This document shows positions 10,820 to 23,294 of a stretch of 64,000 nt of DNA, in pieces. The notes beneath the pieces are model-generated. The model was not told the origin of the DNA. It made no database searches and saw nothing but the letters and a program-made list of their open reading frames with translations. Position 1 is the first letter of the stretch. Each line of letters begins with the position of its first letter. The position numbers and the translations under genes were made by a program. The stretch is from Catenaria anguillulae PL171 (lineage: Eukaryota > Blastocladiomycota > Blastocladiomycetes > Blastocladiales > Catenariaceae): NCBI GenBank assembly GCA_002102555.1, contig MCFL01000002.1, positions 930,001 through 994,000 of the forward strand, read 5' to 3'.

Positions 10820-13800
10820 ATGCCACCCAGAGCATCCGCCGCTGCTGCCTCGGGGCTGACCACGCCGGGCAGACGGTCGCCTCAGGCTCAGGGCGCCTCC
10901 CGTTCCGCTACTACCCATCCCTCTGGGGCCATCTCCATCACGCCCCCGCTGGCTCCAAGCACACGCATCATCAAGCAAGTCCTGGCGGCCATCGCTGCAA
11001 ACCACCCTTTACCCTTTGCCTCTCCCGCATTGGATTACCCTTCCCGCATCCACATTGCCAATGCTTGGGTTCTGCACTCTCTCGGCCACAGGCCAGGCAC
11101 GCTGGTTCTCGTGTGGCCCTCTTCGTGCCCGAATGCTTTCGGTCCCACCGCTCGCGTGCCAGTCCACGCACTCTGGGCCGCTGACCCTTCACCTTCACCT
11201 TCACCGATACAAAACACACTTGCAGCTCATGAGCCTCACGCTGCCATTGCCTCACCCGACTGGTCGGCCGTGATCGACCCCAATACCACTTTTCATGTCC
11301 TGACGTTGCGCTCCCCACGGCCCGACGGCGCTTTCGAGCCCAAAATACACATTTCACGCCAACTCATTGTTGCCCGGTACCCTGCAGCCGCCCTGTTTCC
11401 CGGATACTCCCTCTCACGCACCCCATCGACATCGTCGCTCCCACATCCCACGTCCCTGTCCACAAACCTTGCACACTCCCAACACTCGGCCACATTCGCG
11501 CCACATCACAGCTCACTCCGCACCGCCGCAGGCACCTGGCAAAGGCGCTCTTGACGCCCTTTGACGACGACATGCACGACGCGCTCGTCGACTCGATCAT
11601 CACAAAGGAGGCCGTGCTGCCCATGGTCGACAAGTGGGTCGATGCGGCGTGCCGGGTTGAGGTGCCCAGTGCGCGCCGAGATTTAGTCCCGTATGCGTTT
11701 GGGTCGTTGCTGGATGAGGATCGCGAGCAGATTATGATGCAGGACGAGAGCCAAGACCAGCAGGCCAATGAGCGGTCGGGAGCAATGGATCGGTTTGAAG
11801 ATGTCTTGAGCAAGTGGGAGTTGGCGGCGAGGGACGAGACTGGCGGAGGAGATGCCTGGACGGTGGATGAATTGGAGCAGATGCTGGTGAACGCGAACGA
11901 TGAAGACGAGGATGACGACGACGACGATCAAGAGGCGGAGAATTCGAATGACGACAATGGGGACGGTATCGTCGTTGATGATGACGATAGTGCACCTGCA
12001 CCAATCTCTTCCACAACCATTTCCAACCCTCGCCCATTTTCTTCGTCGCTGGCCGCTGCCGAACTGCAAAAGTATGTCCACGCTGAAGTCCGTTCACACA
12101 TTGTAGCACACCCGCCACCGACCCATGAGCTTGGCCCACGCAAGCGCGCTCGCCTTCAGCTCGATCTTGAGCGTGTTTCCGAAGCGGACGTTCCACGCGT
12201 CATTGACAAGATTGTTGCACAGTGCACGAGCTGGGCCGATGTTGAAATCATGAAACACGGCCTTGACGGGTACATTGAGACTTGGGTCGATGCAGCGGTC
12301 ACGCTGGGCCAGGGGCCCCCGCCAGCCGCCGCCGGAGCTGCACGAACAGGAGGACCAACGCGAAGCCGAGGTGGATCGATGCAGGTGGACAGTGAGCCAT
12401 TGCAAGCGCAAGTCAAGGGACCAGAGGCATCGCAGACTCTGGGGCCTTTGTTGCACGACCCCATGGATATGGATCCACCCGAGCCGCTCGACTCTGACGA
12501 GGGCGTCTCCGGATCCAGCACCGATGGCGAATCGCTCTCGGAAGTCGACTCATCCACCGATCGGAATCGGAAGCTGACCACGAGTCCGCGCTCACCAAGC
12601 ACGACGACGATGCCATGTCGCTCGACTCCTCGTCCTCGTCTGACTCGGACACGGACTCGCTCACCGGCTTTATCGTACCCGACTCGCCAACTCTCTCGGC
12701 CACCAACCCATCCTCGACCCCACTCTGGTCGTCGTCGGCCGAACGCCGCCGCGGGATTGACGCGCAACGCACGCTTTTGCGAGACCTCAAGTCGATCCTC
12801 TCGCGTGCCGAATCCGACCGCCAGGTGCGCCTCGACCTGTACGACGACGTTTTCCGGTTTTGCCTGCAAATGGGCAAGCGCCAACGCCCGAGCTCCAAGG
12901 GCAGCGTTTTCATGTACCTGAAATTGGCACATGACGAGGTGGTGAAGCGTGCGTGGGCACAGCAGGGCGTGCACTTGGCAAGCGCCGAGGCGTGGGATGT
13001 CATGCTGGACGAGGTCACAAAGGTCGTGGCGGGCGCCAAGGAGCCAGTGTATGTTGGGGGAAGTGGCGGCGGCGGCACAGGTGGCGCGGGAAGTACGGCC
13101 AGCTCGGGCGGCGCGCATTCGTCGCCCAGAACCAGCAGCGGGGCGACCCGCAGAGGATCGACCGCAGGTGAAGTAAGTGCCGGTGGGTCGCCGCAGAAGC
13201 GGCCAAAGTTTAAGCCGCATGTCCCAACTGTGCCGCGGTCGCGCAAGGCCAGTGTGACGCAAGGTCAGAGGGCGGCGGCAGCTGCTGCTGCTGGTGTGAC
13301 GAGCGACGACCCACTGGCAGAGTACTTGGAGGATGGAGGCGAGCCGGAGCCCACGCGCATGGTGCATACCAGCTGCTGAGTACCCATTTTCGCCGAGTTT
13401 TTGATCATTGACCTTGCGTTTTTTTTTCAGATCAATGTTGCGTCCGCCAACGATCCCGTTTACGTCCCTTCGTTCCTCGAAGACGTGCTGCAAGAGCATC
13501 AGATTGAAGGACTCACGTTCCTGTGGAAGCGCGTTGTCCAAGAACGCGGCGGTGCCATCCTTGCACACGCCATGGGTCTTGGCAAGTCCATCCAAGTATG
13601 CAATCGTCTTGCTTTCATCGCACTCGCCAGTGTCCCCCAACTCACATTTTGGCTCTCCATTGCAACAGATTGTCACATTCATTTACTTGATCCTCCGAGG
13701 CATCCGCCACCACAACCTCGACTGCCCACCGCTCCTGCAACGCTGCATCCTGATCCTGTGCCCAAAGACCGTGTACCCAAACTGGGTCAACGAAATCAAC

Positions 13801-16800
13801 AAGTGGGTCCCGGCCTCGTACCGCAAGTGGGTCGGCATGCACGTCCTGATCCTCGACGAGGAGCCTCAGGACCGCCGCGAGGCCATGGCAGAGAGGTGGA
13901 ACAAGTATGGTGGTGTACTCGTGAGCAGTTATGATTGTCTCAAGTACACTGTCAAGCCGAAATCGTCAGGGACCGGGGCAGCGGCAGGAGAAGGTTCGTC
14001 GGAGGCTCGGGAGGCAAGGATGTCCGCGCTGTTGCTGAACAAGGCGTCGCTGTTGGTGATGGATGAGGTACAATTCTGCTTCTCGATCACGCTTGTCGGG
14101 GGCATTGGTGACGGATACTATACTTGTGTGAATGTTACAGGCGCATACCGTCAAGAATGAGGCAACGCAGATCACGTCGCTGCTCAAGAGTGGATTGAGC
14201 AAGGACACAATTCGCATCGGTTCGTGCCACTCTCTCCACATGCTTCTGCACCCTCCCGCTCGGCTCACCTTCAACCAAAACATTTTTCCAGCGCTCACGG
14301 GCACACCTTTGCAAAACAACCTCGACGAGTACTACACGCTCTCGGATCTCGTCGCCCCGGGCTTCCTCGGCACGCGCGAGTCGTTCGAAACCACCAAACT
14401 GCGCATCATGCGCGGCCAAGATGCCGACTCGACGCGTGCGCAGCGGCGTGCCGCCGAGTACGCCCTCGAGCTGCTGTCGCACACGCTCGACGAGTTTGTG
14501 CTTCGGCGCGACAACACCGTGTTGCTCAAGCAGCTGCCGCCGCTGCGCGAGGTGGTTGTGTTTTTGGATTTGACGGATGCACAAAAGGAGCTGATCCGGC
14601 TACTCATGTCGCACATGGACATGCCCGGTGAGAAGGCCGGGTTCATGAAATTGTATCACAAGCTGCAGAGCGTGTTTAATCATCCGGGCATTTTGGTCAA
14701 GAAGATCCTCAAGGCGAAAACGGAGTTGAAGGAGTATTTGGAGTTGCATCCCGAGGCGGCTGTCAGCGGCGTGGGCGATACGAGTGCTTCCGGCTCGACC
14801 AGTGGTGGCCCGTTGGCGTCGAGTGCAGACAAGGCATCGTCACGAGTGGGTGCGCCTGAATCTGGCACAGTTCGACGGCCGCCGATCGAGGTGATTGAAA
14901 TCTCCGATTCCGAGGACGAGATCACGTCGCCGCCCGTGAGCAAGGCGGGCAGCCCACGCATGCAAAACAACCTGTCGCCCATGTCGTCGGTCGCTACCAC
15001 GCCCACGTTCCCGACCTTGTCGGCTTCTTCGTCGACCACGAGCCTGGCCGCCATGGGCCCGCCGTCTTCCACGGCTGGTCATGGTCATGGCCACCTCGCC
15101 GCGGCCGAGGGTCCGCAGTGGTGCCCACGTCAGACGTGACTGACTTGACGGCTTTCGAATGGATCGACCAGTTCCTCGGCACCATGGACGACATTCACAA
15201 TGCACACAACTCGTCCAAGCTCAGCTTGTGTCTCAGCATTTTGCAAGAGTGCCGCAAGACGCACGAGAAGATGCTCGTCTTTTCGCACTCCGTGCACTGC
15301 CTTGATGCAATCGCGCAGGCGCTTGACCGCGAGGGTATCAAGTTTTCCCGGTTGGATGGTGCCATGGACTCTGCCAAGCGCGAGCTGCAAATCAACCAGT
15401 TCAACCGCGACGACTACGAGTTTCCCGTGTTTATCATTTCGACCACCGCCGGCTCAACGGGCATCAACCTCATCCGTGCGTCACGCGTGGTGCTGTACGA
15501 CCTCAAGTAAACCCGATTCACGAGGACCAGGCGCTTGCACGCGCGTATCGGATCGGCCAAAGCGGCCCGTGTTTGTGTACCGGTTTGTCATTTTCGAGAC
15601 GATTGATGATGCCGTATTCAAGCAGCAGGTGCGCAAGACGTCATTGGCCCGGCAGACGCTGGATAAGGAACGGCTTCACAAGATCTTTAGTAGAGCAGAA
15701 GTCAAGAATCAAATCGTACCCGGCACGTGTTGCAGCGCATGGAGCAAAAGTTTCGGCATCAGGAGATTGCCGAGGACGTTTTGGAAGAGGATCCCGTACT
15801 GGCGACCGTGGTGCGCGAAACGCCGTATGTCATCAAGATTGAGCGCATGAAGTCGTTCTTCCCGCACTTGAGCAAGCCCGAGCTCGACGAGAAGCGGATT
15901 GCTGAGGCAAAGGCAAAAGCCAAGAAGCAGCGCGAGGGCATTCGCAAGGGGACTCAGACTGCGGCCGTTTGGATGTGCCAACGGATTTCGAACTGGATGA
16001 CTCTGCGCCAAGGCCAATGACGGCACTGTTTAGCCCAACGACCATGCCCAATCCAGAGGGTCCCGGTCGCGGGTATTGCCCACCAGCGCCCATGATGCCG
16101 CCGTTGCCGCCTTCCTCGGCTGTCGTCTTTTCCAATCCGTACGCTGTTGCGGCTTGGCTTCGGCTGCGGCTGCTCCGTCGCACATGGGTGGAGTCGCAGT
16201 GCCCCCTGCGTCGGCTTCCTCTTCATCTGCCGCGGATCAGCATTTCAATTGCAGCCACCGCCACCTGCTCGACGTGCTCCTCAACCGCAGCAGCAACAGC
16301 AAACGCAGTCTTCGGTCAGCAGCACCAACTGTATAACCCACATGTGTCTGGTCCAGTGTCCCGACATCAGCTGCGTCACAGTTGGCCGCGTTACTGGCTG
16401 CTCGCCCGCCTCCACCTGCGCCACCTAGTCTTCCCCCGCCGCCCGTGGTCTCGCCGACCTCAAGACCCTGCCGCCGCCTCCCAAGGCCTCAGCCGCAGCC
16501 ATCCTTTCATCCTCCCAGCTCAAACGACCGCAGCGCCCCCGGCCCACCCGCCCAGTATGAAAAACACTCGAAAAGGCGACGTGTCACCGACGCTTCGTTA
16601 TTTCGAGGCAACGGGGAGCCGCCTGCAGCAGCAGTGAAGGCGTTGCAGCTCTTAACTGTAACCCGCAAGCGTAACGAGTCAGAGTCAGCCTCCGCCTCCA
16701 AGGGCGCAACCGATGCTTCCAAGCCTCCGCGTCCGGAGCTGGGCCGAATACGTCAAGTGCACCACCATCGCCACCAGCCGTATCCTCGGTCGATCCGTCA

Positions 16801-18033
16801 AAAAACAGGCCTGATCCAGAGTTCCCAGAGCCGCTGCCGCCTTTACGTGCATCACGCCCTTCGGTTTTCACCCGCCCTAGAGTCGCGCAACCGGTCGGCC
16901 CGCCGCCTCCTCCGCCAGCGGGACTCCGACGAACTGCTGGCTCAGTTACCGGTCGGCTTAGGCCCATGCCATCGGTTCAACCCCCAAGCGCAAGTTCCGC
17001 GGCACTTGATCATGGTATGCTTCAGACTTGGGTTCTGCGTCCTCCTTGTGCTCACTCTTTTCTTTACTGATAACAGAGGTAGTGACACTCACTTCGTCGC
17101 CAGCCCCAGAGCCAGCGGAAAAGGAGGTGGTGGATTTGACTCTGGACAGCAGCAGTGACGACGATGTTCTTCCTCCCCTAAAGCGCAACACAACAACCAA
17201 CCATGGCACGTTACCTACCAATTGTTGCGATTTGTTTTCCCATTGACTCTATACTAACACCGCATGCACTTCCTCCCGCCCAATCAAACAGCTGCCTCAT
17301 CAGTATGTCGACCTCAATCAAGTGCGACCAACACTGGGCGATTGTCCCCACTCAAGCGGCGCCAATTGACTCCTCCGCCTGACCCTACTTCGTCGCCTCC
17401 CGTCCCTTCCCGGAAACGCACGCACTCGGAATTGGGTCCCGCGTTCCGCCCAGACTCGTCGCCACCATCCAAATCAAAAAGAAACAAAGACCCGAACGTC
17501 CGTCGTTGATCAAGGCGTTGCGAGCGTCGCAATCGCCACGGGCATCCACTGCTTCCACATCAGCGGATGCCGGCATGGACGTCGATGATGCACCCCACGC
17601 AGCGTCGGCCAGCACATTGTTTTCGGCAAGGCGGTCAGCAACGCCGCCCGAGTTGATTCGTGCCGGGTCGCCCAGGATGGGTGGGTATGGGCGGTCAGTG
17701 ACCCCGCCCGACCATGCGCGGTTGGAGCGGTCGGGTTCGCGACACGCCCAGAGTTCTGGTCGACCCACGACGGACGCCGGTTCAAACAACGGTAGAAGAG
17801 AATCAGGAGCACGCCATCGCATGACACAAAAGGGCGGTGCTATAATGAAGCTGGTCAAGAAGAATCGGAGCTGGGGGACAAGTGTGACATTGCATGAGGT
17901 GGATATGAAGCGACTTTTTGTTCCTGGCTGGGAGGTTTTTGCCGATACCCGAAAGAAAGACACGCACACACACACACCCGTTGAGCATTGCGTGCGCAGT
18001 ATCGTGTACATTTTTCGTCCAATTCAATATTGA
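10820..18033 (+). CDS. ATRX/ARIP4 (RAD54L2)-like SNF2 chromatin remodeller
   Basis: A nuclear DNA-dependent ATPase. A long acidic, disordered N-terminus (10820-13380) precedes the motor. Motif I is HAMGLGKSIQ, followed by an intron at 13596-13668. Motif II is DEAH, split by an intron at 14068-14140. Motif III is ALTGTPLQNN, restored by removing the 72-base intron 14220-14291. Helicase C includes RLDGAMDS, STTAGSTGINL, HEDQALARAYRIGQ and KRPVFVYRF. The extended linker before DEAH and the C-lobe spacing favour the ATRX/ARIP4 branch over RAD54 proper. Two SUMO-interaction-like motifs are visible: VIEISDSEDE (about 14895) and VVDLTLDSSSDDD (about 17130). Frame changes near 11530, 12600, 15510, 15560, 15720 and 17490 interrupt the frame. 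Several sit in A or C runs and look like sequence errors. The C-terminus beyond about 16000 is Pro/Ser-rich, and its assignment to this gene is less certain. Confidence 0.8.
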
Positions 18034-18181
18034 TTTCATGTACATATTCAATGGTTCACTATAGCTCGGGGCGAGTTACCCAACAAGACGGCGGCGGTGA
18101 GAATATTTCGCTCCGTCCGACCGCGACTGTACAAAAGAACATGACTGCAGGCGAACCCGACAAAAAATGCACCCACTCCAT

Positions 18182-18823
18182 TTAGCCCAAGTTGTCGTCC
18201 AACAAATCCTGTACCGCAGCATCAAAGTCTTCAGGCTCATCCTCGTAGATGGCCTGACGCCTTGGTGCCAACCGACGGCGTGACCCAGCACTCGGCGCGC
18301 TTGTGCTCCCCGCACGCTCGTGGTCGTCAAAGTCATCGTTGCGGCGGCCGTGGTCAATAAAATCGTCATCCTCGTCATCCTCGTACTCATTGTTGCGCCC
18401 GCCACGGCCATAGTGGTCTTGTACATATGTGTATCCATCATCCTCGTCGCTGCCTGCGCCGCCTGGCCCTGCTCCACCAGCACGGCCCGCGCCGGTGCCA
18501 GCGGCTTTACTTGCGGCCAGGTCGCAGGCGTCAATCCAGTCCGAATAGACGTCGATGGGTGCGGAGAGAGCTGCGATGGAGTGAAAATTTGATGATGAAG
18601 CCGTGACGAAAGTGAGATTGAAAAATGGCCAAAGAAACGGACCATGAATGGTGGTGGTCCAGGACGCTTGACAGACTCGACACCGGACGGTGCCTGTCAT
18701 CTTTTGCTTGTTCATTTCAACCTCGACGGCCTTTTCGTGACTGCAGTAGACGCAGTCGAAGATGGTGGGCAGGCGGGCCTTGACCTTGGTGACAGGCTTG
18801 CGAGACGACTTGCGCTTGCCCAT
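18182..18823 (-). CDS. ELF1: Transcription elongation factor ELF1 (ELOF1 family)
   Basis: ELF1 is a small zinc protein that binds elongating RNA polymerase II and helps passage through nucleosomes and transcription-coupled repair. The start at 18823 gives the family opening MGKRKSSRKP. A four-cysteine zinc ribbon follows: FDCVYCSHEKA and VRCRVCQASW. Removing a 72-base intron (18571-18642, GTCCGT...CGCAG) joins WTTTIHA to LSAPIDVYSDWIDACD, the conserved end of the domain. The spliced protein has 189 residues. That is longer than animal ELOF1 (about 83) and yeast Elf1 (about 145) because of an acidic tail rich in Asp, Glu and Gly, a feature also seen in fungal members. Confidence 0.92.
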   Translation of the reverse strand: MGKRKSSRKPVTKVKARLPTIFDCVYCSHEKAVEVEMNKQKMTGTVRCRVCQASWTTTIHGPFLWPFFNLTFVTASSSNFHSIAALSAPIDVYSDWIDACDLAASKAAGTGAGRAGGAGPGGAGSDEDDGYTYVQDHYGRGGRNNEYEDDEDDDFIDHGRRNDDFDDHERAGSTSAPSAGSRRRLAPRRQAIYEDEPEDFDAAVQDLLDDNLG

Positions 18824-19644
18824 GGTTGGTGCAGAGTGGAGGAGTGCAGTGGCGAGGTCGGGAGAACGAATGCAGAGAGTCGATGGGACGTTTACATTGC
18901 TGAAGCGGCCGTTGCACAGATAATCATTCTTCTCGAAAGGTCGCGCTAAAGATTATTGATTTTGGCAAGAACACAATGTGAGCTGGCAGGTGGATCGAAT
19001 CGGCGGCCCAACACTGGCTGATGCGCGTCGCCTGCGTTTCCGGTCACCTTGACACGCTGATGCAAGATACTTTACCTCACCCCACGGATGCCGTATGCAC
19101 AATCCATCATTGCTTTTGACTGTATTTCCACGAATCGTGGTTTCAGTGAAGCAAAGACGACGACAGGTTACAGGAGCCTCAGGTTCAGGCGCGGGATGGT
19201 TTTCCTCGACGCGAAAATGAGAAGCCCCTGGAATGCATGACGTCGACAACAGAAAAAAAAACGCTTCCGTAAACGGCGCTTTGCCGTTTGGTCTCCAGCG
19301 CGTATGCGCGTATCGTTGCGTCGCCCATCGGTTTCCGTTTCGGGAACCATCCCCTCATGTAGCACAAAACCGATGCCGTTTTGCTTGGAAACCCGAAATC
19401 TGAAGCCGAAAGAACTGAAGACGAGTGCGAGTTTCTTGTTTGTCGCGTCTCGATTCTAGATGCTCGCGCTCGCGCCTATCCCAAAACGTACAAAACCGCG
19501 ACCCCACCCTCGGTTCCCAAAGATTCGTCACAAAACTCACGTCCACCCCTTTTGAAATTCGTGCATAGTGAATTGGCCCCAAATTCGATAGAAACAAGTT
19601 TGATATCGGTCGGCAAACCAAACCTCAAGCAATTTACATCTGCA
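18824..19644. other. Divergent intergenic region
   Basis: About 820 bases lie between ELF1 (-) and class C receptor 2 (+). I see no supported gene or RNA. An A-rich run (about 19252-19261) is the only low-complexity feature. Confidence 0.4.
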
Positions 19645-22600
19645 ATGTCGGTCGGTCGCGTCAACAACCAGGGGCGCCTACCCTGCTGGGTAGTGCTGCT
19701 TGCCGGGTTGGCCTTGGTCCTTGCAAACCTGGTCCTAGCACAGCAGCAGCTCAAAGTTCACGTCATTACCAACACGGATCGTGCGTTTTGCGTTGCGCCA
19801 ATGTTTGCCTGCGACAAGACGCTGACACACAATTCGCCATTTGCGATCCAGCCGTTACAACACCCTTCTCTGGCGCGGCAATGCGAGGATGTACCGACTT
19901 GGCCACGGACGGCTCGGTGCGCTGCCGTAACACAATCATGGCCGGATTCAATGATGCTGCAGCATTAGCGGCAGCATGGGAGGCAGTAATCAACGGGGGT
20001 GCGTCACCAGGCACAACACGGACCATCTGTGCACCAAGGGGTGGATTTTGCGTAACGCTTTGAGCTATTTCGCTGGAACAGGCGACGACGAGGTCTTTAT
20101 TGGAGCATCATTTTCTTTTGCCGGAGTCGCTGCCACACTCAGTCCAAAGTACCCCTTAAAAGTCTTTGTTGTTGTTGATTCCAACATCAAGCCAAACGAC
20201 CAAAAGAACACAATCGGAATCGGTACGAGAATTCCTAGTTGTCCTTGTCAACATGTCCCCATGCTCAGTGCATACTGTGCTGTCTAGTTTTCGCCGAGGA
20301 TCAAGCTGGCTTCTTGGCTGGAGCATTGGCCGGTGTCTTTACAAACACCCGCCGGGTGGGAGTCGTTGGCGGCATTCCCGTAAGTTTTGGTTCATTCGTT
20401 TGACTTGAGCGATTGCCCATTGTGGAAATACTGATCACTTTTCTTTTCGCTTTGTATGTGTAGTTCCCACCAGTCAAACGTTTTGTCAATGGCTTCATTA
20501 TGGGCGCTATTTCCGTCTGCCCCACGTGCGAAGCATACTCGCAATATGTACCAAGTTTTGGAAGTGCCGCGTTGGGCATTGCCGCAGCCGATAACTTGCT
20601 TGCTCGTGGGGTTGACACGCTCTTTGGCGCTGGTGGTGGCATGGGATCCCAAGCCATCTTGCGGGCGGCCACACAAGGTGCCTGGGCTATTGGTGTCGAT
20701 ACGGATGAGAGTCAGACCACTTTCCGCAACCGTGCCGAGGTGTCACAACTGCTGTCTTCTGCTCTCAAGCGCGCCGACACTGCAGTCAAGACGGGTATGC
20801 GTTTCTGTCCCGATGATAACTCAACTTGTGTGCCTGTGTGCATAAAATTTGACCCATTTTACCGGTTTTTCTAGCCATCGACTATGTCAAACGCGGCCAG
20901 CGAGGTGGTTTCAACCTGGTCCTGGATGCGTCGCTCGACGGCGTGGGTTTGGCCGACTTGGTGACGACTGCTCAACGCAATTTCTCGACCGAGGTCACGG
21001 TCGCCATCAAGACGACGGGCGACTCGTGCGCAACCACAACTTTCTCGCCCCGCTCAACGGTTCTCAACCTGATCCGATCTTCTCTTCAGCGGCGCATGAT
21101 TAGCACAGGTGTCTCGAGTGTCACTGGCGACTTGCAACCGCTGAGCGCCGCAGCCAACAAGACTTGGTATGACCAAACACCATGGGGCGAGCGCAACCAA
21201 ATGCTGCCAAACCACCAGGGCCACTCTGCCGTCGTCATTAGCGAGAACCGGATCCTCGTGTGGGGCGGCCAAAACCAATTTGCCGAGTTCCCGCAACACA
21301 TGTTGCAGTTTGATTTTGACCGGTATTCGTGGTCGCGGGTCGCTGGCGCTACAGACACAAGGCCGACGGGTCGCATGTTCCACGCCATGGGTCATGACTC
21401 GGTTAGCAACTCCATGTTCATTTTCGGCGGACAAACCGCCATTGTGAATGGAAACTTGGCTGCTGCTGTCCTCGGCGACACGTGGAAGTACGACGTAACG
21501 GCGCGCACTTGGAGCCAAGTCAACACACCATCTAATGGAGCGCCGTCGGCTCGCACAAACATGGCACACGCAGTGCTGGGTCGCAACTTGTACGTGTTTG
21601 GCGGTATTTCCTCGACGGGCATGGTTCAAGGTGATCTTTGGCGATTTGACATGGGCGCGTCCACCTGGAGCCAAGTCTCGGCAACTGGCTCAGTCCCTCC
21701 GGCGCTGCAACATGCGACCTTGGCACCCGTCAACGGTACATCTCTCATTCTGTACGGAGGGGCTCTCGCGTCGACGGAAAACAGCAACACTTTGTACATT
21801 CTCGATGTTAGTTCCAACTCTTGGCGCATCCACAAGCCCAGTATCCTGTCGTCGGGCCCGCCGCCTGCTGCCGAACGCATGCGCGCCATTTCCGTGGATT
21901 CCCGTCGTGTGCTCTTTACTGGCGGCATTACTGCTCAAGGCGTACTCAACACCACCTGGGTTTGGAAGATGGATGAAGACAAATGGGACCCCTCTGCTTA
22001 CGGCCCATTGCCCGGAGGACTGCATTCCCATGCTCTGGTCAGTTTGAACCAGTCAGCTTTTGCAAACGCCTGCGCATTCCGGGTTGACACTACCAACGTC
22101 CCCACTTGTACTCCTCAATCTGTGCACGCTCTCTTGGCTATCTCGGGCGTCACCAACAGGCCAGGCGGAGGTGTTTCCATCTCTTTTGCCAACCCTGACC
22201 CGCCCCCGCCGCCCGTGGGTACAGTGGATGCCGGCGCAAAGTGGGGTGTAACCGTCATCAACATCATTGGTATTGCTATTGGTGTGCTCCTCGTTGGATT
22301 TGTTCTCAAGAACCGTACGCACAAGGCCATCAAAGCCGCCAATCCGCCATTTTGCCTCATCATCTTGTTTGGCGCCATCCTCGCTCATATCGGCCTTATT
22401 GGCAGTGGCTGGGACCCTGAGCAGCGCAGCGGGTCCATGCAAACAGCCTTCTTGTTGGGCGGTGGATATGTGCTCATGTTTTCGGCGCTTGTCACCAAGA
22501 TTTACCTCGTGTATTCGATTTTCACGAGCAAGCGCATTGTCAAGCGGAAAATGAGCCGGTACTATGCCGTCACCTTCTTTGCATTCCTGATTCAGATGCT

Positions 22601-23294
22601 GCTCGCGGGCTTGTGGTATGTCTTTGACAGCCAGCCCGTCGTCACGCTCAACATTGCTGGCACGGTGTGGTTCATTCGGTCCATGGATTCCAACTGGGTT
22701 GTTTTGTGCTCGATGCCGGTTGTCGTGTTGACCTTGTTTGGTCTCTTCTTTGCGTTCAAGGTACGCTTTTTTCCGCTGAGCTAAAAGTTTTGCTCCGACA
22801 AAGACTCACATTCCCCGTGATGCCATGCGAGTATAGACGAGGTCGGTCCAATCCCAGTTCAATGAGGGACAATATGTCGCCATGGCCACCTATGCGATTG
22901 CTCTCACGCTTCTCATTGTGGGAACCGTGACACTGCTGCTGCAACAACCACTGGTCCAGTACATCATTGCGGGTATCTTGACGTCTCTGACCACGCTCGC
23001 CGTGCAGCTCATCTTCTTTGTCCCCAAGGTCCAAGCCGTGTACATGCCGCAAACGCGACCGAGGCCGACCCAACTGCCTCGTCAGGATCGCAATCCACTA
23101 ATGGCGAGTCGACGACCGCTTCACAGCAGGCGCTTCGTTGCAAGTATTGCAAGCAAATGATTGCCACCACGTCGTCCGTAACGGGTGGCGGGACTGCATC
23201 GTCGCCCTTCTCTGCGACGGGCAAGCAGCGCTTGCTTGCCAACACGTCAACGCAGATGCCAGTTCGATCTGTTTCGACTGCTTCCAAGTCGTAG
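19645..23294 (+). CDS. Class C GPCR 2: BMP/PnrA-type domain, kelch propeller, 7TM
   Basis: This is the better preserved of the two receptors. The Met at 19645 starts a signal peptide (WVVLLAGLALVLANLVLAQ). The BMP-like lobe shows FAEDQAG, RVGVVGGIP, RFVNGFIMGAISVCPTCEA, TLFGAGGGMGSQA and IGVDTDES, the last being the typical PnrA-family strand. Introns fit at about 20225-20287, 20373-20463 and 20796-20874. A 613-residue uninterrupted frame (20943-22784) then holds about five kelch blades (GRMFHAMGHDS, LYVFGGISS, RVLFTGGIT) and TM1-TM5. TM3 carries TKIYLVYSIF, like the K of class C ICL2. After an intron (about 22761-22837) come TM6 and TM7 with FFVPKVQAV, the class C F-x-PK motif. The tail has ALRCKYCKQ and ends near 23294. 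One-base frame changes occur near 19860, 20045 and 23050. Confidence 0.85.

Noticed and set aside
10820-18033. SNF2 protein as RAD54 itself
   Set aside because: RAD54 has DEGH and a shorter N-terminus. This protein has DEAH, a long linker between motifs Ia and II, and long acidic arms, closer to ATRX/ARIP4.
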